Source: Neoceratodus forsteri
Lineage: Eukaryota > Chordata > Ceratodontiformes > Ceratodontidae
Direction: 5' to 3'
DNA: 64,000 nt
NCBI GenBank assembly: GCA_016271365.2
Contig: CM057452.1
Span: 826,180,001-826,244,000, forward strand
Shown: piece by piece, positions 44,567 through 55,314 of the stretch
Position numbering within the stretch: position 1 is the stretch's first letter
Layout of the letters: every line of letters begins with the position of its first letter
Translations under genes and position numbers: made by a program
The notes under the pieces: generated by a model
The model's database searches: none
The model's input: only the letters and a program-made list of their open reading frames with translations
What the model was told of the DNA's origin: nothing

Positions 44567-44785
44567 TCTACTCTTTTTGAGAAGCACTATGAGATCTTTA
44601 ACATTCTTGTGAACAACCACCATAACAGGCAGATGGGACCTCTGTTTAATGTCTTGTCTAAAGAAACAGCACTTCCAACTGCACAGTGTCCCCCAAACAC
44701 CATACAGGGGAATTGGTATGGTTGCTTTTAACCAAAGGGAGAGTGCCACCTCCACAGCTACCAGCACCATTTCCTGCAGTACTTA
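44567..44785. other. Short unassigned interval
   Basis: Between the presumed Tx1 3' end and the next CR1 tail; no feature recognised. Confidence 0.4.
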
Positions 44786-45625
44786 AGAAACATTGAAACA
44801 TAGAAACATGGAAGCTGATGGCAGATAAGGGCTGCACGGCCCATCCAGTCTGCCCTTGTTTGTTGTATTGCTTACACTGCAGACCCCTCCAGGTTTATGA
44901 CACTTTCTCTGCCACCCCCTTACCTATCCCTTATGACTCCCTTGTGCTTATCCCAGGCTTTTTGAATTACACCAGTTTTAACCCTCACAACCTCTGCTGG
45001 AAGACTGTTCCAGGCATCCACCACCCTTTCTGTGTATAAGTATTTCCTCACATCTCTCCTAAACTTCCCCCCTTCCCCCAGCTTCATATTGTGGCCACTT
45101 GTTCTGGAGCACCCTTTCCTCTGAAAAATACCTCCAACTTGTACCTTATTCACCCCTGTGAGATATTTAAAGAGCTCAATCATAGCCCCCCTCCCTCCTC
45201 TTCTCCAAGCTGTACATGTTTAATTCCCATAGCCTCTTCTCATAGGAAATTTGATGTAGACCTGGTACCACCTTGGTAGCCCTTCTTTGAATGGCCTCCA
45301 TCCTGTCTATGTCCTTCCTGAGATGTGGTCTCCAAAACTGGACACAGTACTCCAGGTGGGGTCTTACTAAAAATCTATATAGTGGCAATACCACTTCCTT
45401 TTTCCTGCTGGTAAAACCCCTACCTATACATCCCAGCATCCCATTAGCTCTCCTGATCGCTTTGTGACATTGTCTGGCCACCTTCAGGTCATCCGACATA
45501 ACTACCTCCAGGCCTCTTTCCTGCTCGGTCACTGTTAGTATCTCTCCCCACATTTTGTACTGCAGCCCCTCATCCTATGACTGACCAGGCCTAACCCTGA
45601 TGAGTTTCAGGCATTGGACAGGATA
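44786..45625 (-). mobile_element. CR1 3'-end insertion
   Basis: Minus-strand CR1 tail with 3' terminus AACATTGAAACATAGAAACA (44789-44808) and the GCAGATAAGGGCTGCACGGC block. Two open stretches encode YKMWGEILTVTEQERGLEVV, LGCIGRGFTSRKKEVVLPLY, RPHLEYCVQFWRPHLRKDID and YSLEKRREGGYD, then MIELFKYLTGVNKVQ and YLYTERVVDAWNSLPAEVV. The 5' border falls within the RT, just after the FNAKKCK region. Confidence 0.9.
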
Positions 45626-45864
45626 AGGCTCCCAGGTGGTAAGCCTGTAGGCAAGTAGTGAAAAGAAATACAAATTTAATACATAAAATAGATTAACTTG
45701 TTATACCTTTTGTAGGTCAAGTCTAAAAGAATATGTAGAACTTCTCAGTTATTTGGTGATAGAAGTCTGAAAAGTGAAACTTTGAGAGACTCACACAGCT
45801 CTATAATTTTGACATTAGGTTGTAATGGTATAGTGGTGAGGCAGTACCAAATTAATAGATAGTA
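45626..45864. other. Short unassigned interval
   Basis: Between a CR1 insertion and the hairpin-tailed element; AT-rich, no feature seen. Confidence 0.4.
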
Positions 45865-47376
45865 ACTAAACAATAAGACACAATGTGGTGGGGGTTTCTT
45901 TTCCTGAACCACATGCCCAGTGCGGTTTTGAGGCATACGAACATACGAATTTGCCAGCAGATAAAGGCCTTATGGTCTATCGAGTCTGTTCAAGTGTGCA
46001 GCTAGCAACCCTTGTACTGCAGCTGCCCCTCCCTCCCCTCCCTCCTCTTACCCTATCCCATCCCCTTTTGAAGCAGTCCACTGTTCTACAGGCTACCACT
46101 TCCGTAGGCAATGCATTCCACCCAGACACCACTCTCTCTCTGTAAAAAAGTGTCTTCTCATTTCCCTCCTGAACCTTCCCCCTTCCAATCTGAGATCATG
46201 ACCTTGAATGTCCCTACCCCTCCTTAACTTGAATAGTCCATCCATGCCTGTCTTGTTTATTCCCTTTGTGTACTTAAAGGTTTCAATCATATCCCCCCGT
46301 CTTTCCTCTCCTCCATTGAGCACATGTTCAACTTCATCAGCCTGCTCAAGTAGGGTATGTCCACTAGTCCCTGGATCATCTTTGTTGCCCTGCGCTGCAT
46401 CCCTCCAGTAACTTATTGTCCCTCTTCAGGTATGGGTGCCAGTACTGCATGCAGTACTCCAGGTGTGGTCTAACCAGTGGCCTATACAATGGCAGGATCA
46501 CCCCCCGAAGATATACCCCTGGCAATACAACCCAGCACTTTTTTGACCTTTGCAGTGCCTTCCTGCATTGTGCTGAGTTGTTCATTGAGCCCATTATAAT
46601 CACCCCCAGATCCTTCTCCTCCTCTCTCATGGCTAGCTAACCCCCCCAGCTGGTAGCTCTTTCTTGGGTTTTTTGCCCCGAAGCGTAGCACCTTGCACAT
46701 TTTGGCATTGAACCCCAACTGCCAGGTGTCAGACCAGGTCTCCAATTTTGACAGATCATCCTGCAACCCATGCCACCCTCCTAGGTCATCCACTACTGCT
46801 CCCATCTTGGTGCCATCTGCAAACAAACAGATCTTGCTCTTGATGCCCATTGAGATGTTTGATATGAACAACCCAAAGAACACTGGTCCCAGCACTGAGC
46901 CCAGCAGCACTCTGCTTGTCACTGCTCTCAGAGATGAAAGCTCCCCTCCCACCACCACCCTTTGCTGCCTTCCCTATAACCAGTTTACTACCCATCTCAC
47001 CATTTTCACCCCTGCACCTGTACCTGCCAGCTTACTACCCAGCCTCCCACACAGCACCGAGTCAAATGCCTTACTGTAGTCCAGAAACAGGACATCCACT
47101 GCATGGCCCTTGTCCAACTGTCTAATTACCCAGTCATAGTAATCCACCAGGTTCGTCTGACAGGATCTGCCTGTGATAAACCCATGCTGCCTAACATCCT
47201 GTAGCCCATTTGGTCTCCAGAAGGGACACACAGGATTGTCTCCATCAGTTTTCCCACAGTGGATGGATGTAGGCATGAGGCGCTTGTACCGAGTATCATC
47301 AACCACCTGGAAGTGTGGTTCAGAAAAAGAAACCCACACCCTGGAGTGTCACATTGCACTTATTAAATGGGTTATA
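45865..47376 (-). mobile_element. Hairpin-tailed element, copy 3, split by a CR1
   Basis: Inverted arms GGGTTTCTTTTCCTGAACCA (45894-45913) and TGGTTCAGAAAAAGAAACCC (47323-47342) flank a CR1. Outside the right arm, on the minus strand, CCATTTAATAAGTGCAATG and CACTCCAGGGTGTG match the conserved pre-hairpin segment of copies at 10814 and 62636. The family core is present as CAGTGCGGTTTTGAGGCAT at the CR1 junction. The 5' body of the element, expected at higher coordinates, was not found. Confidence 0.55.
45937..47312 (-). mobile_element. CR1 3' half inserted in a hairpin
   Basis: Minus-strand CR1 with RT core and tail. The 3' terminus has GAACATACGAATTTGCCAGC (an ATACGAA variant of the CATAGAA repeat). 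The RT reads STVGKLMETIL, QHGFITGRSCQTNLVDYY, FLDYSKAFDSV, then GSVLGPVFFGLFISNI. The catalytic box is FADG at 46812-46823 (second Asp lost). FNAKMCKVLRF and YMQYWHPYLK follow. Truncated 5' within the RT fingers near 47312. Confidence 0.87.
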
Positions 47377-49009
47377 AAACAATTAAAAAAGATGGACAAC
47401 AGTTTATACAGTTAAATAATTGTACTTTTATTTTAATAGTGAAAGTGTGTTAATTATTGAAAAAAAAATAGTCCCTTAACTGGATGGGTTGGGCAAAAGT
47501 ATAAAACAATAGAAACCACACTGCAGACGTTTAAATTTGTGAATTATTTTATTTGTTTCAAGCATTGGATGCAGCTCGTTCCATGTTCATTTAGTCATAT
47601 TTATGAACTACACTTTCCCCTTGAAAATACAGCTGACTACATTGAAGGGTTAGGGGGATGTTTGCACCTATGGAGAAAATTAGGATAGTAACATTAGAAC
47701 TATTTATAGAGAAGTAATTCAACTACTGTATCAGCATGTTACAGTATGTGAATACATGTGTTTAGGGGAAACACTAGTATATTGCTTACATGCTGTAGGC
47801 AAATGACATGAAGCATACAGCTTTTTCTTTGAACTACTATACAGAGCTTGTAGTTAAAGAGCTATTAAAAAGCAAGGCACAGAATAGATTTGAATGCCAG
47901 TAAATGAAGCTTACTAGGTACAGCATATGGTCATTTACTACAGTATCTCAATTAGTAATGCTGTAGTGAGTCACAACATACTTCAATTGCAAGTATGCCT
48001 TCCTGGGAAACATTGCCTCACTGCTCAGATGGTTAGTGATTTGCGGTATAAAGCTGTGATGGCTTCCATTTACCTGATCTGATCACAAATATTTAACAAA
48101 TCTGTAGTTTCTGTGGGGTTTGGTGAGAGCCATCATCTTGTGATGGCTTTTATCACAGCAGCTGTGAGGATAAGGAAGAGGTATTTTTTTATTCTCTCCC
48201 CTCGCCCATTTGGGAGGGAGGCCTAAGATCAGGTTATGGAAGTTGGGGGGGGGAGGGTAGCCCCAGCATGTCTTGTATTAGATTATGGATTTCTGACTAT
48301 TGTGGACCTAATACCAGGCAGATCCAAAAAGTATGGTACAGGGAGTCCCTTCTCCACAGTGTTGCCAGCATACATCTATGCCTGTATTGGAGAAATGCTT
48401 AGAATATGATAGGGGTGAGAAAGAAACTAGTTACTGTCTTCTAAGGAGAGAGAGTGTGTTTTTTAGCAGATACTATTTTGTAATGGACAGCCTGGTTTTG
48501 ATGAGGATTATGGCATTAAATAAGCATTTTATTTAGATGCTTAAAGTTGTACCCGTGGGTTACTGTTTTGGATGTCAAGGGTTTAGTCCTGCCAACTCAA
48601 GGGGGGGGGGGGTGCGATACTTCCGGCACCTGTTTATCTATCGGTAGTCCTTCAGAAGGATTTGGCAGTGCTGCAGCAATGTTGCAACATTGGATGGGTG
48701 CTGTTTTGCTGCTGTTCCCCACAGCAGTGTCTCCTAGATCAACTACAACAGTGCAGCTGAGAGATGGTGTGTTTTTTGGTATAGACTCCACAGTGCTCTT
48801 GCATGCTGTTTGCTGGTGAGTTGCTGAGACTGACATGACAATCTACATTGTAGTTTGAGGGAGCACTCCCGACCAATTGGAGTGCTCCTTTCCCCCGTGC
48901 ATGAGACACTCTTATTCTGTGAAGAGCATCTCACATGCAGATTCCCTGGAAACGGGCACATTTCAGGAACAGTCTTTTTTTTTAATATATTATTGATCAC
49001 TCTCGATCA
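47377..49009. other. Unassigned interval with two short hairpins
   Basis: No gene recognised. A G-run at 48601-48612 and a G-rich patch near 48245 are simple sequence. Perfect 10-bp stem GGAGCACTCC/GGAGTGCTCC at 48860-48888. A second perfect stem, ATTATTGATC/GATCAATAAT, at 48989-49014 adjoins the palindrome listed next. Confidence 0.45.
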
Positions 49010-49013
49010 ATAA

Positions 49014-49194
49014 TACTGTATATTAATACATCCCCCATCCCTACTTGTTGCTGTATTAGAGTGGTTTCACTTGCCTTCAGCTTGAGCCAGAACAGCTCAG
49101 CTTCACTTCGCTCTTCTCGCTCCAGCCGGAGGTGCGTGAAACCACTCTTATACAGCAATGAGTGGTTCCAGGGGGGCGTATTAATATATAGTAT
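49014..49194. repeat. 181-bp palindromic element
   Basis: Inner arms TTGCTGTATTAGAGTGGTTT... (49048-49070) and its complement (49136-49158) match at 22 of 23 positions. Outer arms GTATATTAATACATCCCCC (left) and GGGGGGCGTATTAATATA (right) extend the symmetry to 49014 and 49194. The central 65 bp is CT-rich with CAGCTTGAGCC and GCTCCAGCC. Probably a foldback transposon remnant; target duplication not identified. Confidence 0.65.
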
Positions 49195-50961
49195 ATCAGA
49201 GGTGTCAGCAGATGGTGCTGCCAGATCACTTGGTTTTACAGTTACAGCACTCCTGTTTGATAAAACTGAGGTCTATTTCACCCGATTGCCACTGGATGCC
49301 TTTCAGTAGCTATGGAGAGAGGCCTCACAGCAGTGCCCTGTAATGGCCAGTCTTCCTCTGGTATCTAAACCTGCCTCCCACAGCAACTGTACAGGTATGG
49401 CTTGGAGGCAGTGGTTAGTATATTGCTTTGAAAGTCCACATTCTTTACTAAATCAACTATCCTTTCAGCCAGGTAGTTAACTCCCATGGGCTTCCAGAAG
49501 TACCAAACAGGAAGTACTGGCACAGATGGTGTGGCAGAACAAAGTTGGAGGATTTTCAGGTAATTCTGAGATAGACTGTATTTCTGAAAAGTCTGCACCA
49601 GTCATAAAGTATCACCAGTAATAGCATGAATGAAGCCTCAGTTTTCTTGTTGGTTTATCTATATTTGAGATTTATGATTGTTTGTGTCCTCCTTGTAGTT
49701 TAATGTCAGGTACTTTTGGTTGTTATCATCTTGGCACTAAACAAAATTCTGTGGCATCAAGTCTCTTTGACATTAACTGCTACATCTGGCCACATGAAGT
49801 TGGATGTCTATCACTATTTTCTTATGAGCTAAAATGGTGTCACTAGGGGACTGGTTGGGGGGAATTTTTCTGTTTACTTAGTTCTTCTTTTGATAGTGCT
49901 GCATGATGTTGCAACGTGTCCTTTTTAGGCACTAACAAGTGTACCTTGTATGTACCTATTGTGGTCATGCATACTCTTTTCTGCATTTCAATCAAGTTAT
50001 GGAGACCTTTTGCATGAGATGATTTGCTGTGCATCATTTTGCATGGGTGATGTACCGTGCATCAAGGTGGACAAAAAGTGGACTGATCTGAGAGCAGCCG
50101 AAGCACCTGCTGCTGTCCCCTAGTACATCCCAGGACCCGACCTTATGGGCAGAATTTTGGCTGGCAGCTCCATTGGCTGGTCACAGCTACAGCAAAAAAA
50201 AAGAAAACATTCCATGGGAATACATGGTTGCTGCTGAGGCAGTCTTTTGACCATGGCTCCGTACCCCCATCATGTCCCGACTCCTGATCCACCCGAAGAG
50301 TCAGATGACTATAAAGCTGAACTTTATAAGACACGTAATTTGGGCTGGGCAGGAAGGAATAGCCTGTAAGTTTCATCTGACTCCTGCCAAGGTGAAAGCA
50401 CTGTGTGTGGAAAAGAGATGCTCTGGAACTCGCTCATCCAAGAGACTGCCACATCTATCATAATAAAGCTCGATTTTGTTTATCCCAGGTTGTTTACACA
50501 TGCTAAACCCTGCTTCTACCAAAAACATTAATGTGAAGAAGTTAAAATAAATAAACCCAAAAACGCTTTTAAAAACATTAATGTTGTAGAGGCTTGCTCT
50601 TACATTAGCATGCTAAGAAAGCCTATTGGCAGCATTTCTTAGTGCGACCTTCTATTACTGTATGCTGTATCCACTACCTGTGGGTTTCTCATATTTAAAC
50701 CTGTTAAGATATGCTCTTATACCTCAGCACCAGCTGTTCTGAAAACGAATCCTCTTCTTCGCATAATGCTCAAGTGGCTCCACTTCTGTATCAGTTCCAT
50801 GTAACCATTTTTAACCAGCTTAACACTAAATGCTAATTCAATCAGACATGAGTGTTAGTCTGATGGTACTGTGACTTCCTGTGATTATTACCAGTCTCTG
50901 TACTTCCTCTCATTATTTTATTCCAGATCATGCAACTTGCATCTCCCTGTGAATAGCACAG
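49195..50961. other. Unassigned interval
   Basis: No coding or repeat homology recognised. Short ORFs lack motifs. 50520-50600 contains two AAAAACATTAATGT segments (near 50521 and 50573), a minor direct repeat. Confidence 0.4.
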
Positions 50962-51583
50962 CCACAATAGTGGCTCTCAAATCTCACATGGCAATCCCCT
51001 CTTTTAGTTTCACAATTCTAACAGTTCACCAGCTGCACACTCATTTCACAGTTACTTGATTCAAACAGTTCACTGTATGGCTGCATACTCAATTGCATCT
51101 AGCAAGTAACATAATTTCTATATGGAAAGCTTTATCCAGTAGTTAAATTGGAAATGTTTAGGTGGGTAAACTCTCACATCTAAATTATTCTTTGGTGGAA
51201 CTGTCATTTGTAGGTGGTGTAACTCTCCTATACTAGTCAACAGCAAAAGATGACGGAGGCGGTGGAACTGCCATACAATTTTTTAAGAGGTGGTGGAACT
51301 AAGTTTTTGTGGGCTCCTGCCCAATTTAATCCCTGGCTTTACCCCTAAATGTAGGTGCTAGTTATGACTCTTTCACTCACTTCATTAACATTAAGTTGCA
51401 ATTCGACTTGTTTACAACTTGAACTGATATATAATAAACAAATAATTACTAGTTACAAGTGACTGTGCAGCCATATAGTGAACTGTTAGAATCGTGTAGC
51501 TGTAAAGTGAGTGTGCAGCCAGTGAACTGTTACAGTCATGAAACTAAGAGAGAGGATTGCCAGGTGGGATTTGAGTACATGAC
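50962..51583. mobile_element. Inverted-repeat element next to the 3.6-kb array
   Basis: Left arm about 50962-51115 and right arm about 51445-51583 are inverted copies at roughly 85% identity (shared CTCAAATC, TGGCAATCC, AACAGTTCAC, GGCTGCACACTCA). Each arm has an internal direct repeat of the AACAGTTCAC...GGCTGCA segment. The spacer of about 330 bp contains repeated GGTGGAACT (51193, 51262, 51292). No coding. It ends about 100 bp before the tandem array begins. Confidence 0.65.
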
Positions 51584-51625
51584 CAATAGAGAAGACTTGG
51601 ACTGTCAGAAGCACAGACTGACAGT

Positions 51626-51997
51626 TTGCTAGTGGTACTGGTGCTTAATCCGGACCTGCCTCCTCCTTCAGTCCTGTCCAGAGTCCTCAGTAACCTCCTT
51701 GCTAGTCTTCAGTTCCACCCCCAGTGCTGCTCCCTTTTTTTGGGTGGAGATAATGCACTGTCTGTGGAAGAGTGCAAGTTCAGTCTGTGCCTGTCTCCTG
51801 CTGGCTCCTCTAATGGAGGAGGGGCTGTCTGTGCCTCTTATCTTGTGGAGAAGCTCTATTTTGCCTGCCCCTTTAATCAGGAGTGTGCCTCTCTTTGTGA
51901 GTGCTCTGCATTACCTATCCCTAAGATCATGATTTCTTCATTCCTTGTGCCTGTACTCGGAACCATGCACTGCCTGCACTGCTTGCTCTGCTTCTGA
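51626..51997 (+). other. Cys-rich ORF repeated in every array unit
   Basis: A 123-residue frame with many Cys (QCCSLFLGG, VEECKFSLCLSPAG, YFACPFNQECASLCE). Its first 20 or so residues lie outside the array. Equivalent frames exist at 55306-55560 and 58930-59154, shortened by small indels. No family recognised; indel patterns that do not preserve the frame argue against selection on a protein. Confidence 0.25.
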
Positions 51998-52514
51998 AGA
52001 TGGAGACATTGTTTCTGTTGCTGCTATTCCCCAATGCCACAAAGCACATCCTGGGAAACTTCAGCACCAAGCAGGTACTGGGACATGGTGAGAGGCATTG
52101 GGATCGGGGCCGTGGGAATCAGCAGTTGGGGGGTCCATAACTGTCATACTGATGTGGTAGAAAAGTCCTCAGTTTAAATGTTGGCACCACCTCAAAATTC
52201 AGGACATGCATGCAAATGCAGAGAGTAGTACTGGATGGAATTGCAGGGCTGGTAATTTCTGCACAAGTAGTTACTGACCACCTCATGTATATCTCACTGC
52301 TGTCTTGTCCCATCAGTATGAAAGCCACAGACCCGTACCCCCCCCCAGCAGTTCCAGGAATGCAGAACATTAGCCCCTTTCTTATACATAGCAAGGTTTC
52401 ATAAGATTCATAAGATGCAAAACAGGTCATATAGCGTTAGCCTTTTGTTGACCTGCACCATATTCTAAATCTCTATTTCATAACAATAAGTTGTACAGTG
52501 ATTATCTAGTGCCA

Positions 52515-53618
52515 GTTTAAACTGATTGATGGTTTTACAAGATGCAACAGTTGTTGGCAGGGAGATCCATCATGATACAACTCTCTGGGAGAACCAAGTC
52601 CCTCTCTGGTTCTTTTTGTAGTGGTCACCTTTTAACTCATTCACACCACAACAGCACTTTGAGACTTCAACCACTTGTGCCCTGTATACTCTTAGCACTG
52701 CATCCTGGACCTTTCTAAACAAAATCAAGCCATAATCGGCATGCCACAAACAAATGTGAATATCTCTTGAACTGTAAGTGCTACACACAAGTACAAGCAG
52801 CAAAGTTGTTCAGCACAACATTACCTTTCCAATGGTGCTATGCAATCAGCTGTAATCAATTTGGTTTTTATTTTATACTAGCTGAAATACCAAACAACTG
52901 TGGGGGGGTTTCAGATTTTTCAAGTGTAGCTGAGGGCTTGAGAGACAAATGTCAGCCATGCACACCATACCATAAACAAATGCGAATAACTCCTAAAATA
53001 CATATGATAGACACAAAGTATCAGCATCAAAATTGTTCAGCACAAAATTACCTTTCTAATGGTGCCATGCAATCAATTCTAAGCAATTCAGTTTGTTTAA
53101 TATTTAGGTACAAACTTCTGACTTCCACAGATGTTTGCTGGCCTGAATGAAAGTCAGCTGAGTACATCTACAGGTGTTATTGGCCTGAGTGGCTATGCTT
53201 TCAGATGCCACCTACAGGTGTATCTAGGTCTGAATGAGTTAACTGCATATGGTGCCCCTTACTTTATTGATTCTGGCCTCAAACTCAGTCCCACACACTC
53301 CCTTAGGTCCTGATTTGCAAAAGCCTTGTACACCAGGCACATGTCCTCCTGAGTCCCCTGTAATGGAGTGAGTACAGCCCCAAGTCCTGGAGTCTCTCCC
53401 ATAGGTCCTATGCCCTAGGCTGGCCACCAATCTGGTTGGTCACCTCTGGACTCCTCAAGCCTTCTAAGGTTCTTTTCTGGTGTGGTGTCCAGAACTGCTC
53501 ACAATACTCCAAATGTGGCCTCACCAGAGAGACAAATAGCAGTATCACCATGTCTCTTGCCCTACTCTTAATGTTCTTCTTGTCCCTGGACACTGTGACA
53601 AGCATCTGTTGACTGGGT
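52515..53618 (-). mobile_element. CR1-like LINE remnant in array unit 1, split
   Basis: From high to low coordinate the minus strand encodes SLVRPHLEYCEQFWTPHQK, then TRLVASLGHRTYGE (split by a frameshift here, intact in units 2 and 3), LQDLGLYSLHYRGLR, VYKAFANQDLRECVG and SLRPESIK to 53239, the C-terminal RT region. The expected continuation, TWFSQRVVS and SLPTTVASCKTINQFKLALD, appears only at 52680-52515. The 560 bp between contains an internal duplication, so another element probably split the LINE. Same arrangement in the other units. Confidence 0.68.
52742..53095 (+). repeat. Internal duplication within each array unit
   Basis: CCACAAACAAATGTGAATAT (52744-52763) and CCATAAACAAATGCGAATAA (52970-52989) start two imperfect copies sharing GTTCAGCACAA, ATTACCTTTC and AATGGTGC(T/C)ATGCAATCA, about 225 bp apart. 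The same pair is found in units 2 (56359 and 56581) and 3 (59960 and 60189). Confidence 0.75.
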
Positions 53619-54017
53619 CCTGCCCCTTCTGAACAGGGAGCCCTGTTAGAACCAGTAACTGTTGATAGTGGTGGGGAGGTAGTTCAACAATATCAACTCA
53701 GTTACTGACAGCAGGGGGTATAAAGAGCCAGTGTTATTACCTTCTGTCCTCCACTCCCTATGCAGTACTAGTAAGTTACTGTTTGCATGAAATCAGTTCA
53801 ACAGCACTGGAGTTGTCCTGAGGATATCATTGTGCAGTTAACGATGCGACATCTCCACATCAGTACTGTTAACAGGAGAGGTGCCCACCATGGAGGAGGA
53901 GGGGTATTTGGTCAGACAGTATCCACTGGGAGCACAGAGCAGCTGCCATAATGTGTGCTGAAACAAGTTAACATGTTCAGAGTTTGTGTGTTGTGTGAGG
54001 TATGCTTGTTGTCAGGT

Positions 54018-54042
54018 GTGTGTGTGTGTGTGTGTGTGTGCT
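54018..54042 (+). repeat. (GT)n microsatellite, array unit 1
   Basis: Perfect GT run. Equivalent runs in units 2 (57632-57653) and 3 (61240-61279) differ in length, making it a ready length marker for each unit. Confidence 0.95.
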
Positions 54043-54789
54043 TGCATGAAGGTATGTGTTTTCATTGTGTATCATCTACATGTACATTGTTTAGCATGCA
54101 TGCCTTTTACTATAAAAAAAATACACATCCATAACTTAGTGCTGCTCAGTACCGGTGGCATTTTGATTAGCTTTTATGTACCACTTACCAACATCAATAA
54201 ATATGTTATTGTTTGTATTAAGGTGAGTGTCAGTGATGATTAATAAAGTCTCTGTTTACTGCATGTCCGGTGAGTTCAAATAGCTGTTCAGAGCTGCCCA
54301 CAAACTAACAAAACTGCCAGTTGAATATTCTTCTCCAGTGTCATTTCATACTTCAGCATAACATATTCAGAGAGCCAGATTAATTTGTTCAGGACTTTCT
54401 GTTTTTAAATCAGTTGTCATTTGTCTTTGGGTTGTCCATTGTGAGTAAATATTCACAGGCCACTTGTTAGATTTGCTCGTATTTGCCTCTGTTTTGCTGT
54501 TCTTCAGTGACTTCAGCTGTTCTTCAGTTAGTGAGAGGTGCTTTCCTAACTTAATGTCAGATTTTTCTTTTTGGCTGGTACAGCGTTCATCAAAGTGCTA
54601 GGCTCCTTATTCATTATCTTCCATTTGTCTGCATAGGGCCCTTAATCTTTTAACCAAACCAAAACCAGCATACACAGTGTTTTGGAAGAAATGGCCCCTG
54701 CCATGTGTTTATTACAACAACCACAACTGTAATAGTGCGACGTGTGCAGCTCGGTAGTGTCAGCATGCCTCTTTTTTGACTGTTCTAAC

Positions 54790-55290
54790 TTCCCCAGTTC
54801 GTCCACTTACCACCAATGGACACCGACCAAGCAGATATCTCATGCTTTTAAAAGGAGAGCACCACTTCCAGAGGGACTACCTCCTCCAAGGCCTAAGAGG
54901 TGGCTTCAGATCCATGTGTCATGCGCCCCTCCCCCATTAGAGAGTGCTATACATGCTGGCCAAAACCCAAGGATGCTGTCCCCCGACTAGCCCATCAGGC
55001 TCCCCATCATCAGGGGCCTGGTCTCCTGCCAGCCTCAAGAGGAACCCATCTGTACCAATAGCAGGTTTTCCCTGTTACCCCTTTGTACTCAACCTGGGAG
55101 ACAACCGTGTTGCCACACTTACATGACTGTGATATCCTACACCAAATCCCTACCACTGTCCTGTTAGAGGAAGTTAAAAAAAACAGAAAAACTCTTGGGA
55201 AAACCAGGAAAATTCCTCCTTGACCTATAATGTGATCCCTCTTAATGGAACAACAGGTTCCCTGCCTACCCTCAGCCTTCTAACCCCTTA
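54790..55290 (+). other. Weak DIRS/Ngaro-like reading frame at each unit's end
   Basis: The frame has LKGEHHFQRDYLLQGLRGGF across a change of frame, resembling the LL.GL..GFR segment that precedes the RT in DIRS-type tyrosine-recombinase elements. Later expected motifs are not found. Present again at 58390-58890 and 63235-63730. This could be chance. Confidence 0.2.
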
Positions 55291-55314
55291 TTTCAGGGTG
55301 AACAGGTGGGAATT

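Larger units (their letters stand above)
51684..55314 (+). repeat. Array unit 1
   Basis: Order in the unit: a Cys-rich ORF (51626-51997), a short conserved GGACATGGTGAGAGGCATTG segment, CR1-like C-terminal scrap (52515-52680, minus), a 225-bp-spaced internal duplication (52742-53095), a CR1-like RT scrap (53239-53618, minus), a TATAAA at 53719-53724, a (GT)n tract (54018-54042), then a region near 54790-55280 with a weak retroelement-like ORF. Unit 1 differs from units 2 and 3 at several shared positions. Confidence 0.85.

Noticed and set aside
53643..54311. Possible solo LTR in each array unit (TGTTAG at the start, CTAACA at the end, TATAAA and AATAAA inside)
   Set aside because: Flanking bases do not match as a target duplication, no primer-binding site or polypurine tract follows, and the 6-bp ends could be chance.
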